Positions 27,482 through 36,759 of a DNA stretch of 51,127 nucleotides are shown here, piece by piece (positions within the stretch are counted from its first letter, which is position 1; each line of letters begins with the position of its first letter). The DNA is from Albibeggiatoa sp964388965 (GTDB taxonomy: Bacteria > Pseudomonadota > Gammaproteobacteria > Beggiatoales > Beggiatoaceae). The notes under the pieces were generated by a model. The model was not told where the DNA came from and made no database searches. It saw only the letters and a list, made by a program, of their open reading frames with translations. The position numbers and the translations under genes were made by a program. Location: the NCBI GenBank assembly GCA_964388965.1, contig CAYMCP010000013.1, positions 1 through 51,127 of the forward strand, read 5' to 3'.

Positions 27482-28896
27482 GTCACAACCCCGATTACTT
27501 TAAGTGCGCCAACTGCATTTAAAAATATAATACCAACACCAATTGGCGTAACATAACGCAATAAAAATAGCCATAATTTAAAACTAAAATGATCAGGTGA
27601 TGTATGTAACTCTTCGGAGGTCGTTTTGCTGCTCACAAACCAAGCGACAAAAATGGCGATAAATAAGCCACCTAGCGGTAACAAGATGTTAAAAGTGAGG
27701 TATTCTAATAAATCAAACCACGTTTTTTCAACGCCCACCAAAGCAAGTGGATGTACATCAGCCCAAATGTTGAAGGAAAAGATAGTAAGAAATCCAATTA
27801 ACCATGCACTTATGCCGCAAATTAAACTGGCTGTTAGGCGTGAAAATTTATCAGTTTCCACTAACCATGCGACAATAGGCTCAAGGATAGAAATTGAGGA
27901 ACTCCATGCTGCTAAACTAAGTAAGATAAAAAACAGTGTGCCAAAAGTGTTACCGTAGGGCATTTGAGCAAAAGCAATCGGTAAAGTCTGAAACGCAAGA
28001 CCCGGTCCGCCTGCGATTTCGAGTCCATTAGAAAAAACTAAAGGAAAAATAATCAAGCCTGCAATTAATGCTACTGTTGTATCAGCAATGACAATCATAG
28101 TAGTGGTGAAAGGAATAGAGGCATCTTTAGGCAAATAAGCTCCATAAATCATAATTGCGCCCATACCTAAACTGAGGGTAAAAAAAGCCTGTCCCAATGC
28201 GTCCAAGATTGCTTGTGCGGTCAGTGCGCGGCTAAAATCGGGCTGAAAAAGAAATAAAAAACCTTCTATAAATTTATCTGTACTCATTGCGTAACCAAGT
28301 AAAATCAGTAGTAAAGCAAATAAGGCTGGCATCATGAATGTCACCGCTTTTTCCAATCCACCTTGTACGCCACCCACAATAATGACCATTGTTCCTATCA
28401 TAAACAAGGTATGCCAGAAAATCAGTTGTTGATAATCGGTAACTAAAGCATTAAATTGATCGCTAGCGAATTCTGCAATAACATTAGGCGAACCTAAATC
28501 AAGTGCAGCGGAAAATGTACCCATCGCTAAACGTGGTATATAAGCCAATGCCCAGCCGGCAATCACACTGTAATAGGATAAAATTAAAAAACCAGCTACC
28601 ATGCCAAACCAACCAATAAATTGCCATATTTGACTACAATTATTTTCCCGTGCCAATAGACTCATTGTATTAATCGGACTATGGCGACCTTTACGCCCTA
28701 ACAATACTTCAGCCATCATCACGGGTAAACCAATTAGAAAAATACAGATTAGGTAAACGAGTACGAATGCGCCGCCGCCATTTTCACCTGTGATGTATGG
28801 GAAACGCCAAATATTACCCAAGCCAACAGCCGAACCTGTCGCAGCAAGGATAAAAGCAAATCGTGACGACCATTGCCCATGGATAGATGTGTGCAT
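27478..28896 (-). CDS. sodium-dependent SNF/SLC6-type transporter
   Basis: A 472-aa membrane protein of the neurotransmitter:sodium symporter family (LeuT fold) with about 11-12 helices. The conserved unwound TM1 is LAATGSAVGLGNIWRFPYITGENGGGAFVLVY, here split as GSAVGLGNIWRFPY and NGGGAFVL. Another signature, GLGQAFFTLSLGMGAIMIYGAY, contributes to substrate and sodium sites; in this protein it reads DALGQAFFTLSLG. Substrates of such bacterial proteins are amino acids or amines, not predictable here. Its last codons overlap the ratA start as ATGA, an unusual pairing of a transporter with a ribosome/quinone-linked protein. Confidence 0.9.
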   Translation of the reverse strand: MHTSIHGQWSSRFAFILAATGSAVGLGNIWRFPYITGENGGGAFVLVYLICIFLIGLPVMMAEVLLGRKGRHSPINTMSLLARENNCSQIWQFIGWFGMVAGFLILSYYSVIAGWALAYIPRLAMGTFSAALDLGSPNVIAEFASDQFNALVTDYQQLIFWHTLFMIGTMVIIVGGVQGGLEKAVTFMMPALFALLLILLGYAMSTDKFIEGFLFLFQPDFSRALTAQAILDALGQAFFTLSLGMGAIMIYGAYLPKDASIPFTTTMIVIADTTVALIAGLIIFPLVFSNGLEIAGGPGLAFQTLPIAFAQMPYGNTFGTLFFILLSLAAWSSSISILEPIVAWLVETDKFSRLTASLICGISAWLIGFLTIFSFNIWADVHPLALVGVEKTWFDLLEYLTFNILLPLGGLFIAIFVAWFVSSKTTSEELHTSPDHFSFKLWLFLLRYVTPIGVGIIFLNAVGALKVIGVVT

Positions 28897-29126
28897 CTTA
28901 AATCCTTTTAGAGTTTTAGTTATTTAGATTGCGATTAAAAGTATCTTTATTTTGTCATATTTTGAGCGAATTTACAGCAATTCTCAAATTCTCGATTTAA
29001 AACCATATTAAAAAAATAGACTTTATAACAGTCACGCTCAGATATTAAATGGCAAATATTATTCTAAGATTGATCATCACTGCTGCTTGATTGATAATTC
29101 TAATTTTCAAACACAGCATAGCAGAC

Positions 29127-30428
29127 ATGACTCAATTTATTGTACACCCTAGTCAAACGCTTCAAGGTACATTCCGCGTTGCCGGTGATAAATCTATTTC
29201 ACATCGTTCAATTATGCTAGGCGCATTGGCGGAAGGCACAACTTACGTCACGGGCTTTTTAGAGGGAGAAGATACTTTAGCTACATTAGCTGCCTTTCGA
29301 GCAATGGGTGTAAACATCCAACGCCCAGACAAGCAAAAAGTCATTATTCAAGGTGTCGGTTTACACGGCTTAAAGCCACCAACTCATCCTTTAAATTTAG
29401 GGAATTCAGGTACTTCAATGCGTTTGTTAGTTGGTTTGATGGCAGGACAGGCTTTTGATGTGGAATTGATTGGCGATGAATCATTATCACGTCGTCCCAT
29501 GCGGCGCGTAATCGATCCTTTAGCTATGATGGGCGCGAAAATTGGCAGCACGAAAGAAGGTACGCCACCGCTTAAAGTGACAGGTCAACAAATCTTACAA
29601 GGTATTCATTACGATATGCCGATTGCTAGTGCTCAGGTTAAATCATGTTTGTTATTAGCAGGCTTATATGCACAAGGTGAAACTTGTGTCACTGAACCTG
29701 CCCCTACTCGTGATCATACAGAACGCATGTTGCAAGGTTTTGGTTATCCGATCAAAGTCGTGGATAATCAAATTACGATTCAAACCGGTAGCAAATTGAC
29801 AGCAACGCAAATTGATGTACCGAGTGATATATCATCAGCCGCATTTTTTATGGTTGGGGCGAGTATTGCGCAAAATGCAGATTTAACTTTGCAACATGTT
29901 GGCATCAATCCAACTCGAATTGGAATGATTAATATTTTACGTCAAATGGGTGCGGATATTCATTTATCGAATGTATGTGAAATAGGCGGCGAACCTGTTG
30001 CAGATATTCGTGTGCGTTCAGCACAATTAAAAGGTATTCATATACCTAAAGAGCAAGTGCCATTGGCAATTGATGAATTTCCAGCTTTATTTATCGCCGC
30101 CGCTTGTGCCGAAGGTGAAACAATTTTGACCGATGCAAAGGAATTACGTGTTAAGGAAAGTGATCGAATTCAAGTCATGGCAGAGGGTTTAATTGCATTG
30201 GGCATCGACGCGCTACCCACACCAGACGGTATGATTATTCAAGGTGGTCAATTTCGGGGAGGAGAAATCCACAGTCACGGCGATCATCGCATTGCAATGG
30301 CGTTTACTATGGCTAGCTTACGCGCTACAGAAACCATTACAATTTACGATTGTGCGAATGTTGCAACATCGTTTCCTAATTTTGCACAACTTGCACAAGA
30401 TGCCGGCATGAAGATACAGCAACTTTAA
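29127..30428 (+). CDS. aroA: 3-phosphoshikimate 1-carboxyvinyltransferase (EPSP synthase)
   Basis: A 433-aa enzyme that joins shikimate-3-phosphate and phosphoenolpyruvate in the shikimate pathway. The N-terminal VAGDKSISHRSIMLGALAEG and LNLGNSGTSMRLLVGLMAG carry substrate-binding residues; KELRVKESDRIQVMAEGL and GDHRIAMAF are late family signatures. The start is set at ATG 29127 (MTQFIVHPSQ); the longer frame begins at a TTG. The G-x-A/S residue of the glyphosate-sensitivity motif is in LGNSGTSMR, so class I versus II cannot be settled by this alone. It is followed by an IS remnant. Confidence 0.95.
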   Translation: MTQFIVHPSQTLQGTFRVAGDKSISHRSIMLGALAEGTTYVTGFLEGEDTLATLAAFRAMGVNIQRPDKQKVIIQGVGLHGLKPPTHPLNLGNSGTSMRLLVGLMAGQAFDVELIGDESLSRRPMRRVIDPLAMMGAKIGSTKEGTPPLKVTGQQILQGIHYDMPIASAQVKSCLLLAGLYAQGETCVTEPAPTRDHTERMLQGFGYPIKVVDNQITIQTGSKLTATQIDVPSDISSAAFFMVGASIAQNADLTLQHVGINPTRIGMINILRQMGADIHLSNVCEIGGEPVADIRVRSAQLKGIHIPKEQVPLAIDEFPALFIAAACAEGETILTDAKELRVKESDRIQVMAEGLIALGIDALPTPDGMIIQGGQFRGGEIHSHGDHRIAMAFTMASLRATETITIYDCANVATSFPNFAQLAQDAGMKIQQL

Positions 30429-31257
30429 ATTTAAAACCATACATCAATACCTTCGCCAAAGGTTGGAAAAATGAGTAATTAGGGTAAAAAGTAAAGAGTC
30501 GAAATCCATCGCTTTTTATCAGCCAATTGCTCATGAACGAAATTAGCACAATTCTCCTATGTTGTAACCAATTAGATGCAACAATGTGATGCTTGAGCAG
30601 TTAGGCTTACATTTTATCTCAAAATTGAATTGGCTTGGGACAAGATCATTGATTACTACTCTTTGCGTTTTCAAATTGAATTCAATTTCCGGGATGCCAA
30701 ACAGCACTGGGGTTTAGAAGATTTTATGAATATCGCTCAACAGAAAGTATACAATGCTGCTAATTTAGCCCTGTTTATGGTTAATCTTTCATACATTCTC
30801 ACTTTACAAAATAACATGACGACGCTTGACCTGAAAACTTGGTTTCGGGCGGGTAAATATGTTCGCCATACTTTAAAATCTCTTCCTGATTTCGCTGATG
30901 ATAATTTTATATCCCAAATCACTAACCAATGTGCGCAGTTAGGTAGAATTCACAGCCCCCTTACGCAAGTTTAATGGCGAGGGTATTGACGCAGTTCAAA
31001 TAATAATTAAAAAAATGATTTTTATCTTGGCTAACATTTAGGGTACAAAAATATCTAAATCATTATTTCACTGCAACAGATTAGGTATGTGATAGTTTTT
31101 TCAAATCAATCAATTATATTAGCTAACTCATTGATATAAAAATACTTAATAAAAAATCACATTTTTTTCAGTGTTGCACTCATTTTGTAAAAAAAGCCTT
31201 TTATACTACACAGTTTCAAAAACCCACTTTAGCTAACCCTTTGAGCTGGTAATTATT
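30429..31257. other. 829-bp spacer with transposase remnant
   Basis: Between aroA and the histidine kinase. It holds the transposase remnant at 30630-30974, a small hairpin ACCTT/AAGGT (30449-30463) just after aroA, and AT-rich sequence with no further gene. Short similar strings on either side (TTAGGGTAAAA at about 30480, TTAGGGTACAAA at about 31040) run in the same direction, so they are not clear inverted IS ends. Confidence 0.5.
30630..30974 (+). pseudogene. IS4-type transposase C-terminal remnant
   Basis: A 114-codon open segment that starts at a TTG without a ribosome-binding site. It encodes YYSLRFQIEFNFRDAKQHWGLEDFM, which fits the Y-(2)-R-(3)-E-(6)-K signature around the last acidic residue of DDE transposases of the IS4 group. 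The rest, including the first two catalytic Asp residues, is gone. No complete inverted repeats are seen. It marks a dead insertion beside the kinase and the ABC-3C locus. Confidence 0.8.
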
Positions 31258-33459
31258 ATGCCTCTTCTAAAATGCGAAGATATAATCAAAGGAGACAACT
31301 CATTGACTAGGAAGTCAGATAATGATGTTTATGCAATGCGACAAAAAATTGCGGAGCTTGAAGCTCAAGTTAAGCAACTCGTTTTAGAAAAAGATGATTT
31401 AGAAATTTCTCTTGAAACCATTACTGCTCATGCTGATATGGTAGAAACTGAATTATTGGATGCACGTAATAATTTGGAAGATCAAGTTGCTAAACGTACC
31501 CAAGAATTAGCAGAAAAAAATGCGTTGCTTGAGATTGAAATGCAGGAACGCGCTCGCATACAAGTCTTACAACAAAATAATCTCATGTTTTTGCAGGCTT
31601 TGTTAAATAGTATCCCTAATCCTATATTTTATAAAGATTTAAATGGTTGCTATCTGGGTTGCAATGCCGCTTATGAGCAATATTTAGGCATAAAACAAAA
31701 ACGACTGGTTGGACATACCTCAGATGAATTTTTACCAGAACAACTTGCTAAACAAGAAGTTATAATTGATGCTGAAATATTTCGCACTTTAAAACCTAAA
31801 ATATACGAAGTGTCTTTACCGTTCGCAGATGGCAATATTCACCAAGTCATTTGTCACAAAACAGTATTTTATAATGCAGACAATACCTTAGCGGGCATGG
31901 TTGGCATTATGGTAGACATTAGCGAACGTAAACACGCCGAAGCACGATTAAAAGTAAGTGAAAAGCGTTTTCGTCAATTATTTGAACATGCGCCGATTGG
32001 TATTGTATTAATGGATAAACAAAATCATTTCGTTCAAACTAATGTAATGTTCCAAAAAATATGTGGCTATAACATTGAAGAAATCAAAAATTTAACTTAT
32101 CAAAACATTAGTTGTAAAGATGAATATCAGCATACTAAGCAACAATTATTAGCATTACAAACCGGTCAATTACAGTCTATTAGTGATGAAAAACGTTTAG
32201 TACACAAAAATAAGCATTCTATTTGGTGCAATATTGCCGCAGTTCCCGTGCATGATGAACAAGGTAAATTTCAGTATGTAATTGCTAGTATTGAAGATAT
32301 TACAGCGCGTCGTCAAGCAGAAGCGGCATTGCGTAAGAGTGAAGAACGTTTTGAATTAGCAATGAAAGGGTCCAATGATGGTTTATGGGATTGGTTGATT
32401 ACAGAAGATCAATTATTTTTAACGGCACGTTGGAAAGAAATGTTAGGTTATGAAGATGATGAATTGGATAACACGATTCAACAATGGCAAGCACTGATTC
32501 ACCCAGATGATAAAGATGAAATGCTGGCACATATTCAGGCTTATTTGCGCAAAGAGCGGACCTCATACGAGCATACTTACCAAATGCAACATAAAAATGG
32601 CAGCTATGTATGGATTTTAGATCGAGGCATTGCGGTTTGGGACGAAAAAACGGGTAAACCTTACCGTATGGTTGGCACGCACATGGATTTAACCGAACAG
32701 AAAAAAGCTGAAAAAGCATTAATTGAGGCTAAAGAAAGTGCAGAGGTCGCAAACCGATCCAAAACTCGTTTTATGGCAAATATGAGTCATGAATTGCGCA
32801 CACCATTAAACGCAATTATTGGTTATAGCGAGATGTTGGAGGAAGATTTAGAAGCAGAGGGTTTAGAAGATTTATTGCCCGATTTAAACTATATCCACCG
32901 GGCAAGTGAAAATTTACTTGGTATTATCGGAGATATTTTAGACATTACCAAAATTGAATCAGGGTATATGCAGGTCAGTTATGAAAAATTTGAATTAAGT
33001 CCATTAATTGGACATATTTTAGATGCCATACATCCGGTTATTTCTGAAAATGGAAATGCGTTACATACACAAATCCAGCCAAATTTAGGCGAAATGTATT
33101 CCTGTAAAATAGGTTTAAAACAATGTTTAATGAATTTACTCACTAACGCGGATAAATTTACCGAAAAGGGCAAGATTTGGTTCAATGTTTCTAAATTAGA
33201 ATTAAATGGGCAAAATTGGATTCAATTTGAAATTCGTGATACAGGCATTGGCATTAAAGCCGACCAAATTGAGCATTTATTTAAACCGTTCACCCAACAA
33301 GATGATTCCAGTACACGTAAGTACGGCGGTGTAGGTTTAGGGCTGAGCATTACGCAATTTTATGTAAATGAAATGGGTGGTAATATTGATGTAATAAGTC
33401 AAGTTGATCAAGGTTCAACCTTTATTTTAAGATTGCCCGCTGTGGTATCTGAATCATGA
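31258..33459 (+). CDS. hybrid-less sensor histidine kinase with three PAS domains
   Basis: A 733-aa kinase without membrane helices, probably cytoplasmic. A coiled coil (residues 20-85) is followed by three PAS domains near 105-235, 240-360 and 365-480; each ends in an S-box linker (VGIMVDISERKHAEARL, IASIEDITARRQAEAAL, GTHMDLTEQKKAEKAL). The HisKA domain has MSHELRTPLNAIIGYSEML with phospho-acceptor H511. The HATPase has the N, G1 and G2 boxes (NLLTNADKFTEKG, DTGIGI, GGVGLGLSI). No receiver domain and no adjacent response regulator. A TTG at 31303 has a better AGGAGA box than the ATG at 31258 and is an alternative start. Signal unknown. Confidence 0.92.
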   Translation: MPLLKCEDIIKGDNSLTRKSDNDVYAMRQKIAELEAQVKQLVLEKDDLEISLETITAHADMVETELLDARNNLEDQVAKRTQELAEKNALLEIEMQERARIQVLQQNNLMFLQALLNSIPNPIFYKDLNGCYLGCNAAYEQYLGIKQKRLVGHTSDEFLPEQLAKQEVIIDAEIFRTLKPKIYEVSLPFADGNIHQVICHKTVFYNADNTLAGMVGIMVDISERKHAEARLKVSEKRFRQLFEHAPIGIVLMDKQNHFVQTNVMFQKICGYNIEEIKNLTYQNISCKDEYQHTKQQLLALQTGQLQSISDEKRLVHKNKHSIWCNIAAVPVHDEQGKFQYVIASIEDITARRQAEAALRKSEERFELAMKGSNDGLWDWLITEDQLFLTARWKEMLGYEDDELDNTIQQWQALIHPDDKDEMLAHIQAYLRKERTSYEHTYQMQHKNGSYVWILDRGIAVWDEKTGKPYRMVGTHMDLTEQKKAEKALIEAKESAEVANRSKTRFMANMSHELRTPLNAIIGYSEMLEEDLEAEGLEDLLPDLNYIHRASENLLGIIGDILDITKIESGYMQVSYEKFELSPLIGHILDAIHPVISENGNALHTQIQPNLGEMYSCKIGLKQCLMNLLTNADKFTEKGKIWFNVSKLELNGQNWIQFEIRDTGIGIKADQIEHLFKPFTQQDDSSTRKYGGVGLGLSITQFYVNEMGGNIDVISQVDQGSTFILRLPAVVSES

Positions 33460-33655
33460 AATGAGTTTTAATTTTTTTATGCTGGTATGCCTACTGGAAA
33501 TAAACCGTTTGGCAATGTGCCGCGTTGTCACGGTGGTAAATGCACCAATGCTTTAATCAATTCCATCTGAATAAACCAATATCCTTATACCTGTTGATAG
33601 GTTTGCATTTCGTTTGTAAATCGTGTTTGGCCGTTTTAGAATACACGGTCATATT

Positions 33656-33674
33656 TTTAGTGTGCTAAACTAAA
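33656..33674 (+). promoter_or_regulatory. inverted repeat in the ABC-3C promoter region
   Basis: TTTAGT (33656-33661), seven bases, ACTAAA (33669-33674). It lies about 30 bases before the SMEK gene, overlapping where a promoter would sit, so it could be an operator for autoregulation. No clear -35/-10 pair was identified. Confidence 0.25.
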
Positions 33675-33702
33675 ATTTATATTACAGGGATTACCAAGCG
33701 TT

Positions 33703-34698
33703 ATGATAGAAGAAAGAAAAAAAGCTCTTGATAATATCAGTAAAATACTTGCTATTACTCGATATGATATTGAACATCATCAAGAAATTGGTGATTATTC
33801 TCTTAATATTCATGGTGAAAATTATTTTAGAGATGTATTTAATTTTATTTATGGTTATGATTTAAAAAATGTAAATTTTGAGTCTGCTAATGCAGCTTGC
33901 ATAGATTTGGTTGATAAAAAACGCAAACTTGCTTATCAAATTACCACGACGCGAACTAAAGAAAAAATTGAAAAAACTCTAAGAATTCTATCAAACCAGA
34001 AATATAAAGGTTATGAAGTTAAAATATACTTTTTGTTAGATAAAGCAAAGCCTAATAGTGCAACTATTCAAGAACTTTCGGATAAATATGGCGTGACATT
34101 ATCAGAAGTTTTAGCCGATTATACAGATTTAATGAAAGATATAGGAAATCTTGAAACAAACAAATTAATGGAGCTAAATAATCAATATTTTAAAGGAATA
34201 GAAAAACATTACACTGATGAAGTTGTTTTAGATTTAGTTTGTAAGCATTTACTTAAAAAATTTCCTACTGTTAAGAAAGATTATGATGATGATTTTGCCT
34301 CTGCTGATACAAATAAAAAGTTTAAACTCAATAAAATCAACTCAAGAACAGCAAGTTATATTAATAGAGGCTTAGATTATTCCCCATTACTCGATATGCT
34401 TAATGAGGAAGATAATTTTTTAAGCAAATTGAAAGTGCTTGTGATTGATAATATATATCAAAATGTTCTTTTAGAGGTGCTAAAAACAAAAATTTCTAAA
34501 TCTGAACTAGAAGATAAAAATATAGAAAAATTACATGAATTAGCGAAAAAGTATCAGTATGATTTTAATAAAATTATTTCTAAACTACACGATGCAATAA
34601 ATAAAAATATTGAAATTAAAGACTTTAATACTATGAACATTATTTGGACTATCATTGCCTACTTTTTTGAAATTTGTGATGTTGGAGTACATGAATGA
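33703..34698 (+). CDS. ABC-3C system effector with N-terminal SMEK domain
   Basis: A 331-aa protein. Residues 20-120 match the SMEK domain, in order: SLNIHGENYFRDVFNFIYGYDL, then NAACIDLVDKKRKLAYQITTTRTKEKIEK. The Asp of IDLVDKK and the AYQIT strand recall a restriction-endonuclease-like core, so nuclease action is plausible but not shown. Residues 150-331 are helical and Lys-rich without a known motif. SMEK proteins are described as effector components of ABC-three-component conflict systems, and the next two genes are the matching partners. Its stop overlaps the next start as ATGA. Base composition is far more AT-rich than the flanking core genes, a sign of transfer. Confidence 0.8.
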   Translation: MIEERKKALDNISKILAITRYDIEHHQEIGDYSLNIHGENYFRDVFNFIYGYDLKNVNFESANAACIDLVDKKRKLAYQITTTRTKEKIEKTLRILSNQKYKGYEVKIYFLLDKAKPNSATIQELSDKYGVTLSEVLADYTDLMKDIGNLETNKLMELNNQYFKGIEKHYTDEVVLDLVCKHLLKKFPTVKKDYDDDFASADTNKKFKLNKINSRTASYINRGLDYSPLLDMLNEEDNFLSKLKVLVIDNIYQNVLLEVLKTKISKSELEDKNIEKLHELAKKYQYDFNKIISKLHDAINKNIEIKDFNTMNIIWTIIAYFFEICDVGVHE

Positions 34699-34928
34699 TG
34701 ATTATGCCAACTAAAATTATAAAACCTGTAGACTCATTGATTTGTATTTCATCAGAAGTATTAAATATTCTCAAAACAGAAAACTTGTTACTTGATGAAT
34801 TATTTGAAAAATTAAATGACTCTTATTATAAAAAAGTATCTATGGATACACTCTTCTTATGTTTGGATTTTTTATATTTGATAGATAAAATAGAGCAAGA
34901 CGATGCAACTCTTAAAGTTAAGTTCTGA
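34695..34928 (+). CDS. ABC-3C system middle component (small)
   Basis: A 77-aa acidic helical protein starting MIMPTKIIKPVDSLICISSEVL. It matches the small middle components of ABC-3C systems, most like the MC6 type as I recall it, whose members begin with a PTKIIKP-like stretch and a winged-helix pattern (LLLDELFEKLNDSYYKKVSMDTLFLCLDFLYLIDKIE). It probably links the effector to the ATPase. It overlaps the upstream gene by four bases and the downstream gene by 26 bases, so all three are tightly coupled. Its assignment rests mainly on context and short motifs. Confidence 0.7.
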   Translation: MMIMPTKIIKPVDSLICISSEVLNILKTENLLLDELFEKLNDSYYKKVSMDTLFLCLDFLYLIDKIEQDDATLKVKF

Positions 34929-36591
34929 CAACCCTAAATTTAAAACCTTAGAATTTTCTGAGGGGCTAAATATTGTCGTGGGTTTACAGCTAACTAAAGA
35001 TGAAAAGAAATCTATCAATGGGATAGGTAAGAGTTTGTCACTTAATTTAATTCATTATATGTTGGGAGCTGAACCTTCCAAAAAATCAAAAGAATTCTTA
35101 TCTGGATATGGTACTTTTCGTTTAGATTTTGAGCATAAAAATGAATATTATGTTATCAAGAAAAACTTTAGTAAATCATATTTTGAGATTAATGATGAAA
35201 AATATACGCTTGAAAACTATAAAAAAAAGCTAACTCAAATCTTTTTAAAACCTGCTTCCCCTCTCACTTTTAGACAAGTAATCAACTGTTTTGCTAGACG
35301 CTTTGAGAAAGATACAGATTATTACTCTAATACACTTAGACAACAAGCACGTCCTTTAGAAGACTATCAGCAACGTTTTGTAAATTTATATCTACTGGAT
35401 ATTAAGACTGATTTAGTGGATAAAAAATGTCAGATAAAAGATAAGCTAAAACAGCTAAAAGATGGGCTAAAAGGTATAGAAAATTATACAAATGCTGAAA
35501 ATACTGGCACTTTAAAAGATTTGCAAGATGAAATTGACAGTTTAGCACAGGCTTTAAGTGACTTTGCTATTGCTCCAGACTATGAAAAACTTAAAAAGCA
35601 GGCTGATGATTTAACTACGGAACTTGATAATAAAAGAACAGAAACTTATTTGTTAGAAAATCAGTTAAAGAAAAAGCAAAAAATACTTAAAAGCTTAAAT
35701 AATATCAATGTTGATATTGACCAAATTACTGGTATTTATCAAGAAGCTCAATTTTTTTTCGAGGATGCTATTACAAAAAGACTTTCTGATGCTCAGGATT
35801 TTCATAACAATTTAGTTAGTAATAGAAAACAAAGGCTAAAAACTGAAATTCACGCACTAAGGAATAAAATACAACAACTCACTGCTGAGAAAAATAGTTT
35901 AGGTAAACAAAGAGATGGTTTGTTAAAAACATTAGAAAAGCAAGGAGCATTGGAAGAACGAGACACTATTACTAGAAGAATTAATGCTTTAGAACTACAT
36001 AAAAATGAATTAGAAAAGTATGAAAACTTGCGTAATACAATCAAAAAAGAAAAAACTGACTTAGAATCTCAAAACGCAATGCTAAAGCAAGAAGCATTAA
36101 TCTATCTTGAACAAGAAAAAGAGTTGTTAGATTACATTGAAAATCAATTTAGAGAGTTAGTAAAAAGATTCTATAATAATCATGGTGGCTCTCTGAAAAT
36201 AGAAATAGCAAAAGATGCTAAATATTTATTTAATATTTTAATAGATATTCCAAAAGATGCTTCTCAAGGACGCGGAGAAGTTAAAATCTTTTGTTATGAT
36301 GTTTTACTTTATTTGTTAAACAAGGATTTATTGGGATTTCTTGCCCATGATAGTTGTATTTTTTCGGGTATGAATCCTCGTCAAAAAACAACTATTTTTA
36401 AAATTGTTTTAGAACTTTGTCAAAAAGAACGGTTGCAGTATTTTGTTAATGTTTCAGAAAATACTTTGAATGATGTACTAAAAAATGACATTTTAACTGA
36501 GCAAGAAAAACAAACCATTAAAAATAGTATTATTTTAAAGCTTTATGACAAAAATTCTGGTAACTGGCTATTTGGTGAAAGCTTTGATTAG
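34903..36591 (+). CDS. ABC-3C system ATPase (DUF2326, SMC-like)
   Basis: A 562-aa ABC-class ATPase with the SMC-like layout of DUF2326. The N-terminal half-site has the Walker A motif INGIGKSLSLNLIHYML (about residues 39-55). A long central coiled coil (about 160-400, Lys/Glu-rich heptads) follows. The C-terminal half-site contains FLAHDSCIFSGMNPRQ, the Walker B/D-loop segment typical of DUF2326. In ABC-3C systems this protein is the sensing or gating motor for the effector and middle component. The start lies inside the preceding gene by 26 bases. Local base composition is very AT-rich, near 20-25% GC in the lines I counted, against about 40% in core genes. Confidence 0.87.
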   Translation: MQLLKLSSDNPKFKTLEFSEGLNIVVGLQLTKDEKKSINGIGKSLSLNLIHYMLGAEPSKKSKEFLSGYGTFRLDFEHKNEYYVIKKNFSKSYFEINDEKYTLENYKKKLTQIFLKPASPLTFRQVINCFARRFEKDTDYYSNTLRQQARPLEDYQQRFVNLYLLDIKTDLVDKKCQIKDKLKQLKDGLKGIENYTNAENTGTLKDLQDEIDSLAQALSDFAIAPDYEKLKKQADDLTTELDNKRTETYLLENQLKKKQKILKSLNNINVDIDQITGIYQEAQFFFEDAITKRLSDAQDFHNNLVSNRKQRLKTEIHALRNKIQQLTAEKNSLGKQRDGLLKTLEKQGALEERDTITRRINALELHKNELEKYENLRNTIKKEKTDLESQNAMLKQEALIYLEQEKELLDYIENQFRELVKRFYNNHGGSLKIEIAKDAKYLFNILIDIPKDASQGRGEVKIFCYDVLLYLLNKDLLGFLAHDSCIFSGMNPRQKTTIFKIVLELCQKERLQYFVNVSENTLNDVLKNDILTEQEKQTIKNSIILKLYDKNSGNWLFGESFD

Positions 36592-36650
36592 TAATGACAT
36601 GATTATAAACAATATTTAAATCATAAAACTCGTAAGGCGTAATCTAACAG

Positions 36651-36677
36651 GGCGCAATAGCGTCAGCGTATTGCACC
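36651..36677. repeat. REP-like palindrome after the ABC-3C operon
   Basis: GGCGCAATA (36651-36659) pairs with TATTGCACC (36669-36677) with one mismatch around a GCGTCAGCG loop. It lies in the convergent spacer between the ABC-3C ATPase and the TRAP permease and may end both transcripts. The GCGTC motif is shared with the other palindromic repeats. Confidence 0.7.
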
Positions 36678-36759
36678 GTATGAAAATACAAGCATTAAGT
36701 AATAATTAATCCTGCCAAACTATCACTGTTATCGTATTCAAAGTTGTAAACGAAATAAT

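Noticed and set aside
30475..31050. TTAGGGTA strings as inverted IS ends
   Set aside because: They run in the same direction rather than inverted, so they do not bound the remnant.
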